A program made the translations under genes and the position numbers. Shown here piece after piece: positions 32,588-44,683 of a DNA stretch of 64,000 bases (within the stretch, counting starts at the first letter, position 1; every line of letters begins with the position of its first letter). The stretch spans positions 6,357,501 to 6,421,500 of the forward strand of contig NC_092201.1 in assembly GCF_043641665.1 (NCBI RefSeq), read 5' to 3'. The notes under the pieces were generated by a model. The model was not told where the DNA came from, made no database searches, and saw only the letters and a program-made list of their open reading frames with translations. Source of the stretch: Enoplosus armatus (taxonomy: Eukaryota; Chordata; Actinopteri; Centrarchiformes; Enoplosidae).

Positions 32588-34770
32588 CCTCCCTCTCTCT
32601 CTCTCTATTTGTCTCTATCTCTCTCGCTCACTGCATCAGTAGTCCACTGTGTGGCTCCCATCACAATGCCTGTGGTCACACCTCACCGAGCAAATTGTTC
32701 ATTAGCGGAAGATCACCCAGTGCCGCAGACACTGGGAAACAGAGTTAGGCATCAGACTACAATCGCTTATGCAAACACGCATGCATGTGCACACATACAC
32801 AAGCTGTAAGCTGGTAAAATTTGAAAGCAGCTGTAAGCACTATATTTAGATCTAATATAACTAGTATACGGATGTTGACTTTTTGGCTCTGCCGACAAAT
32901 CACCCAAATAGCTCACCTTTATATTATGTCAAACTTTAACTGTTTATTCCAATTTATTACAACTTGGGTCTCATTTTTGTAGTTTTGGTCTTTTAAAAAA
33001 AACAAAAAACTTAATTTGTAGTTGCCTTCCAGAAGAAAATGTTCTGTTTTCTCACAGGTGCAAAAACAAAACGGTTTTCTGATCCGACCCCACTATGGTT
33101 AAGGTTCAGTTAAGTTCAAGCACAAAAACAACTTGGTTAGGGTTTGGGAAAGATCATGGTTTGGGTTAAACATCCTCCATCTGTGGAGTTTGTGGCTGTA
33201 AAAGAACGTCACACGGCAGAGTCAAGACTCGTAATTACAACTGCCACTAGAGGGCTTTGTCACTTGAACGGTCTCCTGCGTGAAAGTAGCTATATGCCCA
33301 CCCATCGCCCTGATACTCCACACCCTTACTTTCCACCATGCTACATATCGGCCACACTACTTCCTGTGTTGGCACTGAGTGTTGGCATTGGATATTAATC
33401 GTAAGGAACAGAATTGTCCAATATAAACGTAATTCCTAGGGATACTGGGCTGCCAAAACTACCCAAAAAAGACCCAAGTTGCTATAAACTCAAGTACTCC
33501 CATAAAGCATCTGTGTTATTAGTTTCCATCCAACTCACATCATGTCCAACCTCCTACAAAGCTTACATAAGGTTGAAGAGACTCACCTTTGACACAGTTT
33601 ACTTTGACTTATCTCTGTTGACATCTAAGGTGTCCAATCGATGGAGGGTGTTACTGTTGTGCACCAACTTTAACACAACATTTCCCAGATCTTTGCCTCT
33701 ATGATCCCCAGGAATTTCCCAAATATAGAAACAATCAGCGAACTCCCAGCCCAAGGAAACGTAATTTCCTGAACGGTGGCTGAGCGGTCCTGTGATGAAG
33801 CCCCCTCCGCAGCTCGGCTCAGTCCTGCCGGCGCAGGCAAGATCGCCTTAATAACATATGTGACCTTGACTCTCCTTGCTATTCTTACCACCTTTACTTT
33901 TACCCTGGTGAGATAAAAGACTAGTTTCCTTGCTACACTGGCTGATTGTCATGTTTTTATAGAGAATAATTGGATTTAGATTGGACACATTGTCTGAAGA
34001 TGTATATCCTCAATATCTGAAATACATACTCTACATATTATTCTGACCTTCAAAGGATGTCAAGACAGCCATATGCTAATTCTGTAATGTCTAAGGGTCT
34101 GACACAGAATGTATCTCCCATACGAAACTGAGTTGGAGAAGGAACAAACCCAGTCTTTCAGGGTGTTGATGCTCAAAGAATCTACTGTTTTTTGTGGTAG
34201 GAGAGACGGTAGATATTGTACAAGGTTTGTTTAAAGCCTGCTTTCATGCCATGGAAGAAATCCAATCTTTTTTTGGAACAACTGTAGACACAAGCGCTTC
34301 TTTCCAGCCTGCAGGCTTTGCTTAACAGCAGTGAGGGATATGAAAGGTGAAATTAACTGCCATTCTGATCTCAGAACAGATTTAAATGTTTCAGCCTTAT
34401 GAAGTCATGAATTTGGGACAGGGTAAGCGGATCTAGCTGTGCCTGAGGACCACAGACAAGTATTTGTGTTCTAATTAAGTGTCTTTAGTCAGTCTTTATT
34501 TATTCATATCCTCTTTATGTTCTTGTTTTGTTTTAATTATTTTAATTTCTCATTTTGCCTTTGCCTTAATACAAATATAAGACATAACTGAGGGCACCAT
34601 TTGATATTAAACGTCACAAAACTTGGTAGACCTTGACAAGAAGATAATAAAATAATACGAAATATTTTGAATCGATTATACTGAAGTTATCAGGATCTGC
34701 ATCAGATAATGTTTTCCTTGAAAAATACAATAAATGGATACAGCCCGAAATATAATTACATGGCAATTAG

Positions 34771-34960
34771 AACTGAAACGATCAGTCAATTATTCAATTA
34801 GTTGATTGACAGAAACGTAATCAGCAACTATTTTGATAATCAATTTATTTTTTCAGTTATTTTTTCCGCTAAAATTGCCAAACATTTTCCATTCCAGCCT
34901 CTCAAATGTGAAGATTTGCTGCTTTGCTCTGTATTATATGATTGTAACTTGGGTTTCGGT
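34771..34960 (+). repeat. Interspersed teleost repeat, family 2, copy 1
   Basis: It contains CAATTAGTTGATTGACAGAA, CAACTATTTTGATAATCAAT and CTCTCAAATGTGAAGATTTG. A second, opposite-strand copy lies at about 42595-42870. I remember this as a common percomorph element rich in GATTAAT-type motifs. It shows no coding capacity. Confidence 0.75.
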
Positions 34961-35228
34961 TTTTATTATTTATTTCCACTGTCTGCTGTGAAGTTATTTA
35001 GCCTCTACTCCAGGTCATTAAAGAAGCTCCAGTGTAATACTGAAAACATCCACTTCCTAAGATAACCTCTGTGGACCGTATCGTGCACTTTGACACATAT
35101 TCCTGTGTTATCAGTGTGACCAAATGGCAGTGGACTTGTGTGTTAAAGGGACTTTTCCTGCTTTCTCAGGTCTGGCTTGAGGACACTGTGAAGCAGATCA
35201 GCTTCCCCCAGAGAATACTAAGAATTCA

Positions 35229-35230
35229 GT

Positions 35231-35278
<48 letters not shown>
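35229..35278. repeat. Compound GT/GA microsatellite
   Basis: A GT tract (35229-35269, with one TTG interruption) runs directly into a short GA tract. Confidence 0.95.
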
Positions 35279-36639
35279 CTTAATACTGATGTCCTCTCCT
35301 TGTACAGTCTGCTGGCTCCAGCACACGGAAAGTGCCAGACAATGGCAGATTGTGGAGGTCAAAGAAAGTTTCTTTGTCTAGAAAAAACAATGGACTCTAT
35401 CAATAGTTTATTGGCTCTGCCATCTATATGGACCCTGCCCAGTGACCAGTTATAGTAACAGCAAGGTCAAGACCCCAAATCTCCCAAAAACTTTAGCTAC
35501 ATAGCTTTTGTCAGGTTTTTGTGCGTGTGTCTGTCTGCCTTTCTGCCACCATATGTCAACATCCATGAATTCACTTTTTGCATACTCTTGGCTGTAATTC
35601 ACTAAAGTAAAAACAGACTGAGGTGTGTCATTAATCAAGGTCCTAATATATGGAACGGCAGCAGTCATGGTTTAAATATGTCCTTTGAAAAAATCCATAA
35701 AGACAATCGGACTGGGGGAGAAATCCAATACACACAATCTTAACATGCAACACAACGTCCTTGTGTGTGTTTCAAGTCTCATGCAAGACTAAAGTGCTGC
35801 TGGTATGTGTAGCCTGCGTTCAGCTCAATGTGAGTGTGAATTTATGAACGTGTTCCCACACAGCTTTCCATGCACATTTGACATGGCTGATTATGGCTGT
35901 TAGATGAGGATCGGAGATGACCTTGATGGACACATCATCTGCATTTATCTGCAAAGTATGTGCATTTCATGAAGCATTTGTGGATCATCAAAGATGCATT
36001 TATTCTTAACGCCATGGTTACCAGCAGTTTAATATACCTTGCATTCCCTGTTATAACATTTCACCTGATATCTACCAACCAATCAGACACAAGTATTCTC
36101 CTTGCCCATGATGCAACACCTAAATGATCTATATAGCAGATGACAAAATGACAGCTAGAGGTTTCCGATGGGGTTTTGGCGCAGGTGATGCAGGTGTGGG
36201 TCCGGTGAGATGTGGGCTTGCCATCTGTAATCAATGACTGTATGTTTAATACATCAGCTCTGTCCACCTACTGGGGATTTAACGTTGTTTCCATACCAAT
36301 AAGGAAGATTGATGGGATAAAAAAAAAAAAAAGCTCCTCCCTCAGACGACAGGTGTCACACATAAGCTACAACAGCCGCTAAGCATGTTATGAATGCAAA
36401 TCACAGCCGTCACACGGAGAAGGGGGAAAGATGGAAGGTGGAGATTGATGGAAAAACAGCAGAGAGATAAAGAAATGGTAGATGAACATGTCTAGTCTCG
36501 TGTCATCCATAACGCTATTAATTTAATTTAAATTTAACTTGTACAATCAATACCTTTATATTAACAATGGATTAAGTAACTATGTGTAATGTAAAAGTTT
36601 CCAGCAACACAACGCAGCTGTTTTTTAGTGAAAAAACAG

Positions 36640-36800
36640 ACAGAATTAGCAATGAAAGAGCTAAAGCGCTGGATATTTCCCTCTTGGTGGAGACCAAACC
36701 AGAGCTAAAAGGAGAGTGAATATTAGGCCTAGACTTGCCAGGTGGCCAGATGCATGGATCTAAATGAATGTTGTTTACCTTTTTATTAATTTCATCAAGA
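36640..36800 (+). repeat. Interspersed teleost repeat, family 3, copy 2
   Basis: ATTTCCCTCTTGGTGGAGAC and CAGAGCTAAAAGGAGAGTGA match the copy at 16850-17085, followed by a shared AAATGAATG segment. Boundaries are approximate. Confidence 0.6.
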
Positions 36801-36918
36801 TTCACAGTGTACAGTTTCTAGAAAATCAGGGATTGTAAACAAAAGTCAGACAGACTCATGACTAGCTTAAGTTTACAGTTTACAGCTCTTTACCATACAT
36901 TTCAGATGTTAATGCTAG

Positions 36919-36980
36919 ATTGTAAAGCCCCCTGAGGCAAGTTGTGATTTTGTGATGTTGGGCTATACAAATAAAATGTA
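36919..36980 (+). mobile_element. 3' tail of a teleost retroposon
   Basis: The stretch TTGTAAAGCCCCCTGAGGCA, then TTGTGATGTTGGGCTATACA, then AATAAAATG resembles a 3' tail I recognise from many fish retroposons and fish 3'UTRs. Only the tail is visible; no reverse transcriptase remains. The exact family is not determined. Confidence 0.6.
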
Positions 36981-37437
36981 ATACCATTGAAGAACACATG
37001 AAAACAAGTGCTGGATAAAAGCCAGAGACAAAGTCCAGACTGTTTCGCTCTTGGTTCATTACGATTTGCTGCACCGTCCAAGCGTGAGTGACCATAAAAC
37101 TGCACATTTCCGCATGTTTCCTGCAGTTGGTTCTGGTTATGTTCTCCCTCTTAACGCTGTAGTTTGCCTTAAAGACATAAACACCAATACCTGCGTTTTA
37201 AATAGTTTTGTTGTGGCCATTTAGTTTTAAATGGCATTGTTGCCACCTGTTCCTATAAGTTAAAAAGTAAATCCTCCAGTTTTTCAGTGCTTCAGACATG
37301 CTTGGTGTAATGTCATCCTATGTGTGAAGCCTTAGGGAGGCACATGATGGCAGGAAGTATGACAGAGATGAGTGAGAGGAGTAAAAGGGAAAGAAAGCAG
37401 GGAGAAAAAGCAGGAAGCTGCAACGGAATTTCCTCAC

Positions 37438-37600
37438 CCTGATGTGGGTGGACTCCCCCTGCCCCGAGAACAGAGAGGGCACATTCTCCCCTCTCTCCCC
37501 TCCTCCCCTCTTTTTCTTCTCTGCCTCCCCTCCCTCCCAACTTTCTCTTTTCGCTCGGACAATAGCGGCCACAGTGAAACAATGCAAAAAGGAAAAGCCA
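37438..37600 (-). promoter_or_regulatory. Possible PRRT4 5' noncoding exon or promoter
   Basis: On the - strand a purine-rich block ends in CATCAGG followed by GTGAGG, a good splice donor at 37437-37432. It sits upstream of the PRRT4 acceptor near 26708. Upstream of it the strand contains GGCCGCTATTGTCCGAGCG, a small CpG-bearing patch. No transcript evidence is available, so assignment to PRRT4 is a guess from orientation and donor quality. Confidence 0.25.
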
Positions 37601-38149
37601 GGGGTTTGTGCGGCAGCAATAGGGGGGTGGTCTGAGGTGCTGAGAGGGGAAGACGGGTGAGAGGGCCTTGGAGCTTTACAGGGGGGGTCAGAGGAAAGTG
37701 ATGGAGGCTTTCTTTTCCTGGGAGGGAGAGTTTTGATGAGGGGGGATGTATAGAAAATCAGCAGGGATGAGGGGGGTTGTTTAAGATGTTGACGTAAGAT
37801 AGGGATGAGGGATGTAGGGTGGAGAGGGGCAGCTAGTGTTGAGAGCAACACAGGCGCATGGCTGAGGGAGCGAGGGTTATGTTTTTGTGGGACTCAAACA
37901 TTTTTCTGCCTGACTGAACCTGAAAGTGATCACGCTGAGCCAGGCAAAGAAAATCTCAGGCTTTTTTTCTGTTGGACACACACGCTTGCACACAAGATAC
38001 AATTGTTGGCCAAACCACTAAAATTAAAGCTGGACTAATATATATTATATATTACATTAACAGCTGATCAAATGACAGTGGCAGTTCCCCTCAGCTCCAT
38101 CTTTCAGCTCATTGTTTTGGCAAAGTTTGAGACTAGCTAGTGAACATAG

Positions 38150-38225
38150 TGGAGCATTTAGCAGTTTAAGAACTAGATGTTTCCTTCAGGAGTTGGTGGA
38201 GACAAAACAGACTTTAAAAAAGAGT
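38150..38225 (+). repeat. Interspersed teleost repeat, family 3, copy 3 (fragment)
   Basis: GAGCATTTAGCAGTTTAAGA and TTCCTTCAGGAGTTGGTGGA, then GACAAAACAGA, align with the copies at 16850 and 36640. Confidence 0.5.
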
Positions 38226-38755
38226 TTATTCAGATCCCTGTATACATGATTAGAATAGTATCCAGGTTTCTGATCATCTGCATCAGTGCAGGCGTGTCTT
38301 TGACTTCTTCAAACTCTGGTATTTCTGTTGAGGATGAATCCAGTTTGATTTCTATCTGCTGTATTTATCACTCTTCTGCATTTAACTTCGCCACCTGATT
38401 ACCAATAAAAACAAAAGTGACTGTAGTTTCAAAGCATTGATCATCACTGCATTGTTTATTTTTTTTACTATTTAGGGTTGAGGAGGAAGCTGCTGAGATA
38501 GCAGATAGAAACCTGGGTAAGGTATGTCCAGTTTCTACCAGAGTACAGCTAGCAGGTTTCTCAAAACCAGGTTAAAGGCTTCTACAGGTTTCTGGAACAT
38601 GAGTATTATATTTACATGTGCAACATATAACCAGGATGTATGTAAATACAGTCCTTGAATTCTAACAAACCCAAAAATAAATTCTCATATTATACTAGGT
38701 ACTTACTGCACTCATACCGAAGGTCAGACATAAACAAGTACTGGAAAATATAAGG

Positions 38756-38757
<2 letters not shown>

Positions 38758-38827
<70 letters not shown>

Positions 38828-38831
38828 GTGC
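38758..38831. repeat. Long GT microsatellite, about 74 bp
   Basis: The longest GT tract in the window, perfect for more than 60 bases and ending in TGCGTGTGTGCC. Probably polymorphic. Confidence 0.97.
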
Positions 38832-39869
38832 CTGTGGGGGGAAGGTGCAAATGACTGCGGAAAATAGATCCAGGGAAAGAGAGGAAAAAAATAAAAGAGA
38901 AAGTGATGACCTAAAACTGCCTCTGCTGCCCGTGTGTGAAAGAATGGAAAGATCTGCTCACAACTGTGACAGCCATTTTACAGTCACCTTCACAAAACAC
39001 TACCATGACAACCACGGCTCACATTTACTGCAAGCTACACTGAGATGAACTGATGGTGATGTCAGAAAAGACATTTCTGTGGGTTGTAAAGCTACAATGA
39101 AAAAAAGTAATATACATGTAAGCTTGATGCAAATAACATAAGAATTAAAATTATAATTAATCTTAAACCCAACTGAACCAACAGTCTGTTGTGCTGTGCA
39201 GCCAAGCTTTATTCGAACCCACATAACTTTATTTCGAATTCAAGTGGAGAGCCTAAAGCTTGTAATAATACCAAATGCAGCAGGATGAATTATGAGGACA
39301 TATTTCAATTTGAGCGAATGTTGCAGCCATGAAAAACACAGACTCTTAATGCAATAAGATGATTTTTCTCATCTTAAAGCTTCTTAATTCAAAGGGAAAA
39401 CTGAGGTTGGGGGGGATTAAGGAAACATCAGGAAAACAGGTTGATGATGTACATTGCATTTCAGTGCCGGTTTGCTGGTTCGGTGGAAGATATTTAGCTG
39501 TCTAAATGAAGACAACGTGACACATCAGGATGGTTCCGGCAGCTAAGATGGAATTTCCTGGTTGAAATTTTTCAGCTATTTAAAACAACTGTAAATATCA
39601 GATTTTGCTGTCAGCATCTCAGGATAAAATGTCTTGCTTTAAAACAATTTATTACACTTTAAACATTGAAAGTATTTTAATTTTATGCTACGTTATACTT
39701 CTACGCCACCACATCTCAGAGGAAAATACGGTACTTTCCACTGCATTTATCTAACAGCTGTAGTTTCTAGTTAATTAAATTAAGCTTCCAGAAAATATAT
39801 AAAATTAATAAAAATTAGCTCTACCACAGTCGGCTACAATATTAAAATGGTGCTTACATGTTAATGCAT

Positions 39870-39894
39870 CAATAATAATAATAATAATAATAAT
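39870..39894. repeat. AAT microsatellite
   Basis: About eight AAT units in AT-rich intergenic DNA. Confidence 0.9.
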
Positions 39895-40706
39895 ACAATA
39901 TTATAACAGAAATGTAACAGGGAAATGTAAAAGAAATGAGGGATTCAATTTCCTGGAAATGGTTTGTAGGGACACAGTTTAGATAAATCTGGGTAGTTTG
40001 AGGAAAAGTGGGCAGCTTACAAAAGGTTATTATGACGAAACAACTTTAGAAATAGCTTTATCTAATAAAATAAATTCCTCCAGGGGTGGATTTAAACACA
40101 ATGAGGCCCAAGTCACTTTAGGAGGCATCAAATCCTCATTTCCATTCATAGAAACGACATATCTACCACTTATCCTAAGTAATGAATATCAATTATACAA
40201 GTTCTAATGGACGCATTGATCAACGTGCTCCATTTAATGAAGTAGTGAAGTTCTCTTCCCTCTGCAGACCAACCGGCTGTGTTGGTCTCTGGCTCCATCT
40301 TGTGGCGCTGAAATGCCTTGCACTTATTTGATTAGTAGGTCAGAACAAACTGACTTCATGACCTTCTAATGTTTCCCTGTTTAGATGAAGTGGTGGGTCA
40401 ATGTGACTTTATTGCGTTATCGTGATGGCAACAGCTTGTTCTGGTCACGAGGCCCTTTGGACTATAAATAACAGATCCAGAAATAAGCTCTGTTTAAGCT
40501 GCAATCGTGTGAAAGTCTTTATTGCTATGTGACGATTACAATAAAAATGTTTAATGAACTCCTATTTTATTATTATTATCATTATTATTAGTATCACATT
40601 GTTGGTGCAATTTCTGTTGATGAGGATCAGTAAAAACAACGAGTATTTAAGGGAGAAATGGGAGAAAAGTCATGGATCACCACTGTCATTGTTACGCTAT
40701 CTGCTA

Positions 40707-40720
40707 CCAGTAGGTGGCGG
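40707..40720 (+). promoter_or_regulatory. Perfect CTCF-type core motif upstream of the TMEM53-like gene
   Basis: CCAGTAGGTGGCGG fits the CTCF core CCASYAGRKGGCRS fully. It is followed by GGTAATGGCG, GTTTGCCAACCGCCAC and ACGAAGAAGCAGAAG, a string I remember as repeated in front of many teleost genes. It lies 177 bases upstream of the predicted start codon. Confidence 0.55.
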
Positions 40721-40896
40721 TAATGGCGCTATCCCGTTGTTTGCCAACCGCCACAAAACATGACGAAGAAGCAGAAGTAAGCTAGTTGTAAGGAAGAGCC
40801 GAGACAGCGACTGTGACAGATCACACCGACCGCCTGAAGTCCTTTTTCAAGCAACCAGGAGGACCTGGGCGCTGCGGCACAGTTTATCCCCTTGGA

Positions 40897-43800
40897 ATGG
40901 GAAATCTGGCGCTCTCCACCGGGTAACACAATGATATGTTGCTGTTTTATTGCTTGCGTGTGACCTGTCTTGCGGAACTTGCATGAGCATTAAAAAAAGG
41001 GTTGCTGATGCTGTGCTACATCCTCCTCAGACCGGGTAATGTTTTGGTTTTTTTGTATAAGCAAGACACTGAAATCCAGTGTAAAGTGAAAGTGGAGCAT
41101 TATTCTAAATATTATACATTATGCATTATTATTCTTATTATTCTTATTATAAAGCTTCACAGCCCAGCTCCATTCCTGGGAGTTTAACCCCACCTCCCCC
41201 CTTTTTTTCAGAGAAGATGGCATCCATGGATGTAAATGCGTCAACCACTTTTCTTTTTAAAATGTTATTAAGAGCATTTGTCACAGAGAACATGGATGAC
41301 ATGACAACCAAAATCATAATTGATATAATTTATAATTAATTGCATCATATAATAACAACATAGCCACTTAACAGTGAGTTTGTGATACTTTTCTCCCATG
41401 ATATTGGTGTCAGCCAAACATGGCTTTAAAAAGTTTACATTTTTGATGATTTCTTTTATTTTGTTGTATTTTATTCTTTTTCACCCAAAACTGATGGAAA
41501 ATGGAAGAGGAAAGACAGACAATGTTGTGATGTCCACTACAAAGGACATACCATAAAGCACACATTTCTAAACAATGTTTTCGAGAAAAAGATAATCACT
41601 GTGACATGTTTTTTAAGATCTAAAAATAACTGCAATACCCAACCTTTAATTTTGTGTCTCAGGAGGATATAGAGAGAAATCTGTAGTTAAATGAATAACC
41701 ATTTCAGTCTTCTCTGTCAGAGTGTGGGAATGACTCATTTTTAAATCTGACTTTGGTTTGTCATTTGTTCCAGTCTGGGTGCAGCCATGCCTGAACAAGT
41801 CAGTGGAGGAAGGTTCATTGGCAGGAGGATCAGCAATGGCATAACTTATTATTACGCTCCGTTCTCAGAGGAAGAAGACCAGATGTCACGTCCTACCAAA
41901 GAATCTCAAACATCCACTGCTTTTTGCCCCATTTCATCCCCATTACCCTCAGTTCTGCCCGTCAGAGACTCCTCCTCTCCATCGCCCTCAGATTCACCGT
42001 CACACACATCTCGGGTCTCCCCCCAAAACCAATCAGATTTTGCCTCCACTTCCCGTCCTCTTCTACTTTTCTTTTCCTGGCTCGGGGCCCAGCCAGGGGG
42101 GGTGGCCAAGTACAGGGACCTTTACCTGGACCGTGGCATGGATGTCCTCGTGGTCCGGAGCAGTGTAATGCACTTCCTGTGGCCTCGATGGGGGCTTGAC
42201 TATGGGCTGGAGGTTTTGAAGGTTCTGGAGGAGCCTCAGTTCTCAGGGAGGGCGGTGCTGGTCCATGCCTCCTCCATCGGTGGCTACACTTTCACCCAGA
42301 TACTCACCCACATCTCTCAGGGACCGAAAAAACATGCAGGTCTGGCCCAGAGGGTGATAGGGCACATCTATGACAGCCTGGTGGTTGGCACCCTGGAGCA
42401 CATGGCGATAGGTGAGTGAGAGTGATCCAGCTCAGGTTACTTTTGTGTTGGATATGTGTGTCAGACCTTTAAATAATTCAATAGCCTGCTGGCCTACTGC
42501 TCCGGTTTGTCAGGAGTCCAGGAATTCTTTGTGGCAGCTTATTTCTAACCTGCCTTAGTGCAGTGTCTGCAAACATTTTATATTCTAATTTTTTATTGGT
42601 CCATCTCTAATCTTTTCAATTAATCATCTAGTCTACAAAATGTCCCAAAATAGTGACATTTTCACTGTTTCCATCACCCCAAGCTGATGCCTTCAAATTG
42701 TTAGTTTTGTCCTACCAAAACAGGCCCAAACCCAAAGGTATTCAATTTATTATGATAAAAACAAAATAAAAACAGCAAATCCTCACACTTGAGAAGCGAC
42801 CATACGTGAAGTTTTTGCTTGATAGATGACTAGAATGATTATTCAGATTAATTTAATATCATTGTTGCAGTGGAGAGACGTGAGGCAAAGATCACCTCCT
42901 GTAAGGTGAAACCTTTGATTCTTAAAAGCCCCAAATAACTCAGAAATCTGAATAAACAGAGATGATACACATATTTTTAGATTCAGCATGACTTACACTG
43001 TCCGACCATGTCATTATCTTCGATGTCCATCTTGAATAAACAAAAAAAAAGACGCTCCCTATAACTCCAGAACTTGCCTGAGAATCGTCACGTTTTTAAG
43101 TTTTCTTCAGTATTAAAGTAAGCTGGTGATAGTTGTCTGTTCATCCATGGTTACACTGCAAACAGGAACTGCTAATAGCTAATTTGACACTTTTAATGGT
43201 GCCAATTTGGCAAACTGTAAACAAATATAGGCAGAAAAAAAACAGGGCTCAAGTTGTAGCCCCAAGCATAACTCACTAAATCCATGGCAACATTATACTT
43301 CCTGTTTGCATCCCCCAAAGCAATATGGGAACTGTAGTTTAACTTAGAGCATGAGTATCCCCCAAATAGAGGTATGACAAAGAATAGTAATAGGAGTGGC
43401 AAAATCCATTAATATTAACTTTTCAGGTGGTGGGAGTGGGAGGCAATGCTCCAGAGTATCTGCTAGAGACACATATCTGTCTGTACTCAAAGTATTGACG
43501 TTTGATACCCAGCCCTATACAGTACTGTGTGGTGTATACATGTAGTTGTACTCTTAATCTTTAAATCTTAAGTAACCCTTATTTCTGTCTCTTGTTGTTG
43601 TTCAGGCCTTGGCAAGACTCTGGTGCCACGTTTAGAGGGATTGGTCAAAAACGCCGCCATGCTTTACTTCTGGCTCTTCAAAACCCACACGGCAGACTTC
43701 TATGACAACAGCATCCAAGTTTTCCACAACAACCCAATTACTGCACCAGCCCTTTTCTTCTCCAGTGAAAATGATGCCCTGTGCAACCCAGTTGTCATGG

Positions 43801-43967
43801 AAAAGTGTATTGACCTCTGGAGGAAGAGGGGCGTGACTGTGGAGAGCAGGAAGTGGAAGGAGTCGATGCACGCAGCTCACATGCGATGCCACCCAGAAGA
43901 CTATCTCTCTACCCTGGAAAAGTTCTTGAACTCGCTGCCCATTTCCTCCCTCAAAGCAAAAATGTAA
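40897..43967 (+). CDS. TMEM53-like protein (DUF829 family)
   Basis: This belongs to the TMEM53/DUF829 family, whose members have an alpha/beta-hydrolase-like fold; mammalian TMEM53 is a nuclear-envelope protein. Three coding exons, 40897-40922, 41774-42411 and 43606-43967, encode 341 residues. The start MGNLALST in exon 1 is preferred because it splices in frame into the next exon. The internal Met at 41787 is a fallback start. Residues about 50-100 are Ser/Pro-rich and probably disordered. The conserved domain begins near RPLLLFFSWLGAQPGG and includes AKYRDLYLDRGMDVLVV. A nucleophile-elbow-like HASSIGGYTF follows, then FSSENDALCNP and a late His in SMHAAHMRCHPEDY, matching the order Ser-Asp-His. 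Whether it is an active hydrolase is not known. It is probably a paralogue of TMEM53 rather than its orthologue, since human TMEM53 lies elsewhere. Confidence 0.88.
42595..42870 (-). repeat. Interspersed teleost repeat, family 2, copy 2
   Basis: Lies in intron 2 of the TMEM53-like gene. The + strand contains AACAGCAAATCCTCACACTT and GAGAAG, the reverse complement of the CTCTCAAATGTGAAGATTTG block in the copy at 34771-34960. The rest of intron 2 (42412-43605) shows nothing else I can support. Confidence 0.7.
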
Positions 43968-44263
43968 ACTGTCAGGGGAGTCATTTTAAAACTGTAAGAT
44001 GCTTTATTATTTAAAAGAGAAGACACTTTGATTATTTTATCTAGCAGCTGTGGCATTATTTATAGTGTAATTTAACAAAGACACTTTTTCCTTTTAAGCA
44101 CTCTCAATTGTTTGACTTATTTTAATCAGGGTTACATTTTAAGTGATATGCAGTATTTAAAAAAAATACCTTGGAGGTTATGTTATGTGATGCTTGTTTT
44201 GCACAGGAAAGGTGACTGTTCTTGCACTTGATACCAGAGATCTGGTTTCTGCACATTATGTGA

Positions 44264-44269
44264 AATAAA
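44264..44269 (+). promoter_or_regulatory. Polyadenylation signal, TMEM53-like gene
   Basis: AATAAA 297 bases after the stop codon at 43965-43967, followed by GT-rich sequence (TTGTTTGT). It defines a short 3'UTR of about 310 bases. Confidence 0.65.
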
Positions 44270-44683
44270 GGTTAGAGCTAAAATGTGAATTGCCTTGTTT
44301 GTAACAGCACCTCTATTTTTGTTTTTGCTATCTATTTCAGCACCAGGGTATATAAATTACATACATCAGATTTACATAGTGCATAGTGGGATTTTGTTTG
44401 TTTGTTTGTGAGGCCAGGCAGCAAGCTATTTTGAACAGGCGTGATGTAGGGCAGCTAAAGGCAGGGAGGGAGTGGAATATAAGATTTGGCAAAACAGCTC
44501 ATAGTCCCTTAGGAGATGGCTACCACTGATCTAAGACCTGATTGTGTGTTGTGCTTAGAAACACAGCATGTTGTGTATTTTGTTGAGCTGACAGTGCCAT
44601 GGGAGGAGAAAGCTTTGGTGTACAGAGGTTGCCTGTTGGGGTTTTGTTAGCAAATCAGTTTTGTCCCTGTTAACTGAACTGGG

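Larger units (their letters stand above)
26708..40600. other. Gene-poor interval between PRRT4 and the TMEM53-like gene
   Basis: About 14 kb with no coding exon that I can support. It holds GT tracts (29522-29546, 32419-32445, 35229-35269, 38758-38831), a CT tract (32528-32584), an AAT tract (39870-39894), several interspersed repeats (30776-31105, 34771-34960, 36640-36800, 36919-36980, 38150-38225), and a polypurine/polypyrimidine region at 37370-37700 that may be a PRRT4 5' exon or promoter. Confidence 0.7.

Noticed and set aside
32318..32809. 163-residue open frame
   Set aside because: Most of it is translated GT and CT repeat (poly Val-Cys and Ser-Leu).
33244..33257. CTCF-like CCACTAGAGGGCTT
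   Set aside because: The last two core positions mismatch; weaker than the three perfect sites.
40897..40920. N-myristoylation signal at MGNLALST
   Set aside because: Gly2 is present but Leu at position 6 breaks the usual requirement for a small residue there.
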